Below, piece after piece: positions 63,096 to 64,000 of a stretch of DNA of 64,000 nt. A program made the translations under genes and the position numbers. The stretch is from UBA2330 sp049293015 (GTDB taxonomy: Bacteria; Bacteroidota; Ignavibacteria; Tepidaquicellales; Tepidaquicellaceae): positions 62,001 to 126,000 of the forward strand of contig JBATSB010000022.1 in assembly GCA_049293015.1 (NCBI GenBank). The letters are read 5' to 3'. Below the pieces are notes generated by a model. The model was not told the DNA's origin, made no database searches, and saw only the letters and a list, made by a program, of their open reading frames with translations. Numbering within the stretch: position 1 is the first letter of the stretch; every line of letters begins with the position of its first letter.

Positions 63096-64000
63096 TTAAA
63101 TTGCCCATTTTACAAGTATAGATCCCCAGGTATAACCCGCTCCAAAACTGGATAGAATTAAGTTATCACCTTTTTTTACTTTCCCATCTCGCCAGTATTC
63201 TGATATGCAGATAGGGATTGTGCCCGAAGTGGTATTACCGTATTTGTGAATGTTTAGCATCACTTTATCCATCGAGATTCCCATCCGTTCAGCACATGCC
63301 GAAATGATCCTCATGTTTGCCTGATGAGGAACAAGGTAAGAAACTTGTTCTGAAGTAAGATTATTATTTTTCATAATTTCATATGATACATCAGCCATTC
63401 CTTTTACAGCTTCTTTGAAAACTGTTTTTCCATCCTGATAAACGTAGTGCATTTTTTTTTCAATCGTTTCAAATGATGGTGGATTTAAACTGCCGCCTCC
63501 GAGCATGTGAAGATATTTTTCACCGTTTCCGTCAACATTTAAAATAGAATCAATAATTCCGTATTCTTTATCTTCAGTTGGTTCTAATAATACAACACCT
63601 GCGCCGTCTCCAAAAAGAATGCATGTATTTCTGTCTTCCATATTGGAAATGGCTGACATTTTATCAGCACCGACAACTAATACTTTTTTATGAGATCCGT
63701 TTTGAACAAACTGTATTGCTGTTGCTAGTGAAAATAAAAATCCTGAACATGCTGCCAGTAGATCAAATCCCCAGGCATTTACAGCTTTTAATTCTCTTTG
63801 TAAAATACATGCAGTCGATGGAAATATCATGTCCGGAGTAACTGTTCCTACTATGATCAGATCTATTTCGTCTATTCCTATATTTCTTTTTTCAAGAAGA
63901 TTTTCAATGGCTTTTATTGCCATATAAGAAGTTGGAAGTTCCGTACCAAGTCTTCTTCTTTCTGAAATACCGGTTCTGGATTTTATCCATTCATCAGAAG
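63096..64000 (-). CDS. fabH: 3-oxoacyl-ACP synthase III (FabH), start outside the window
   Basis: The frame runs off the right edge; within it, SDEWIKSRTGISERRR near the edge matches the FabH N-terminus, so only a few tens of residues are missing. The active-site Cys is in LLAACSGFLFSL, His in LVPHQANMR, and Asn in KYGNTTSGTIP. The enzyme starts fatty acid chains from an acyl-CoA. A start at 63923 would lose the N-terminal part and is wrong. Confidence 0.93.
   Translation of the reverse strand, partial: SDEWIKSRTGISERRRLGTELPTSYMAIKAIENLLEKRNIGIDEIDLIIVGTVTPDMIFPSTACILQRELKAVNAWGFDLLAACSGFLFSLATAIQFVQNGSHKKVLVVGADKMSAISNMEDRNTCILFGDGAGVVLLEPTEDKEYGIIDSILNVDGNGEKYLHMLGGGSLNPPSFETIEKKMHYVYQDGKTVFKEAVKGMADVSYEIMKNNNLTSEQVSYLVPHQANMRIISACAERMGISMDKVMLNIHKYGNTTSGTIPICISEYWRDGKVKKGDNLILSSFGAGYTWGSILVKWAI

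Overview
The window is about one-third GC DNA from a bacterium of the Bacteroidota/Chlorobi/Ignavibacteria assemblage. The main pointer is a secreted protein at 37465-39012 that ends in a type IX secretion (type A) sorting domain with the NPFNPSTKI motif common in Ignavibacteria. Supporting signs are short spacers, outer-membrane proteins with cleavable signals, TATATTTG -7 promoter boxes, a CrtC-like protein and DUF5683-like proteins. No rRNA, tRNA, CRISPR array, transposase or integrase was found. The species is not identified.

The two halves differ. Positions 1-37.3 kb look accessory. They hold a RIC/YtfE gene end, a methyltransferase, and a tight three-gene operon (N-formylglutamate amidohydrolase-like, QEGLA-motif metallopeptidase, ATP-grasp ligase). 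A long run of mostly minus-strand single genes follows: creatininase, GrpB, Nudix, VOC, DUF1801, DUF523, catalase-peroxidase katG, AAA ATPase, two RibD-C/DHFR-like reductases, GNAT and a class B1 metallo-beta-lactamase. Next is a 4-kb island of toxin-antitoxin modules (one intact higBA, an orphan hicB with a hicA stump, a relBE pair with a broken toxin) bounded by direct repeats. After it come a PhoD-like phosphatase, an organoarsenical-type cluster (thioredoxin, ArsP, ArsF, ArsG), a sulfatase group, and a solo MmeI-like restriction-modification enzyme beside a DUF2130 protein. Two related palindromic modules (here A and B) are scattered through intergenic DNA between 9.8 and 37.3 kb and are absent from the rest.

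Positions 37.4-64 kb look like ordinary chromosome: the T9SS substrate, the glyoxylate shunt operon aceB-aceA, an acyl-CoA ligase, an oligopeptide-binding lipoprotein, dinB, a DMT transporter with rarA, an M1 aminopeptidase, a CrtC/AttH-like protein, the nadE-ggt-acyltransferase operon, the dsbD-DUF5683-truA-DUF5683 operon, ispE and the start-less end of fabH. The aceBA operon is flanked by a 0.54-kb direct repeat made from the 3' end of the acyl-CoA ligase gene.

The least explained items are the A/B palindromes, the repeat-bounded TA island, the 42-bp minisatellite at 10.1 kb, the amidohydrolase/QEGLA/ATP-grasp operon, and a cysteine-ended small ORF between the arsenical thioredoxin and permease genes. 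Functions rest on motifs read by eye and on family knowledge; no database search was run.
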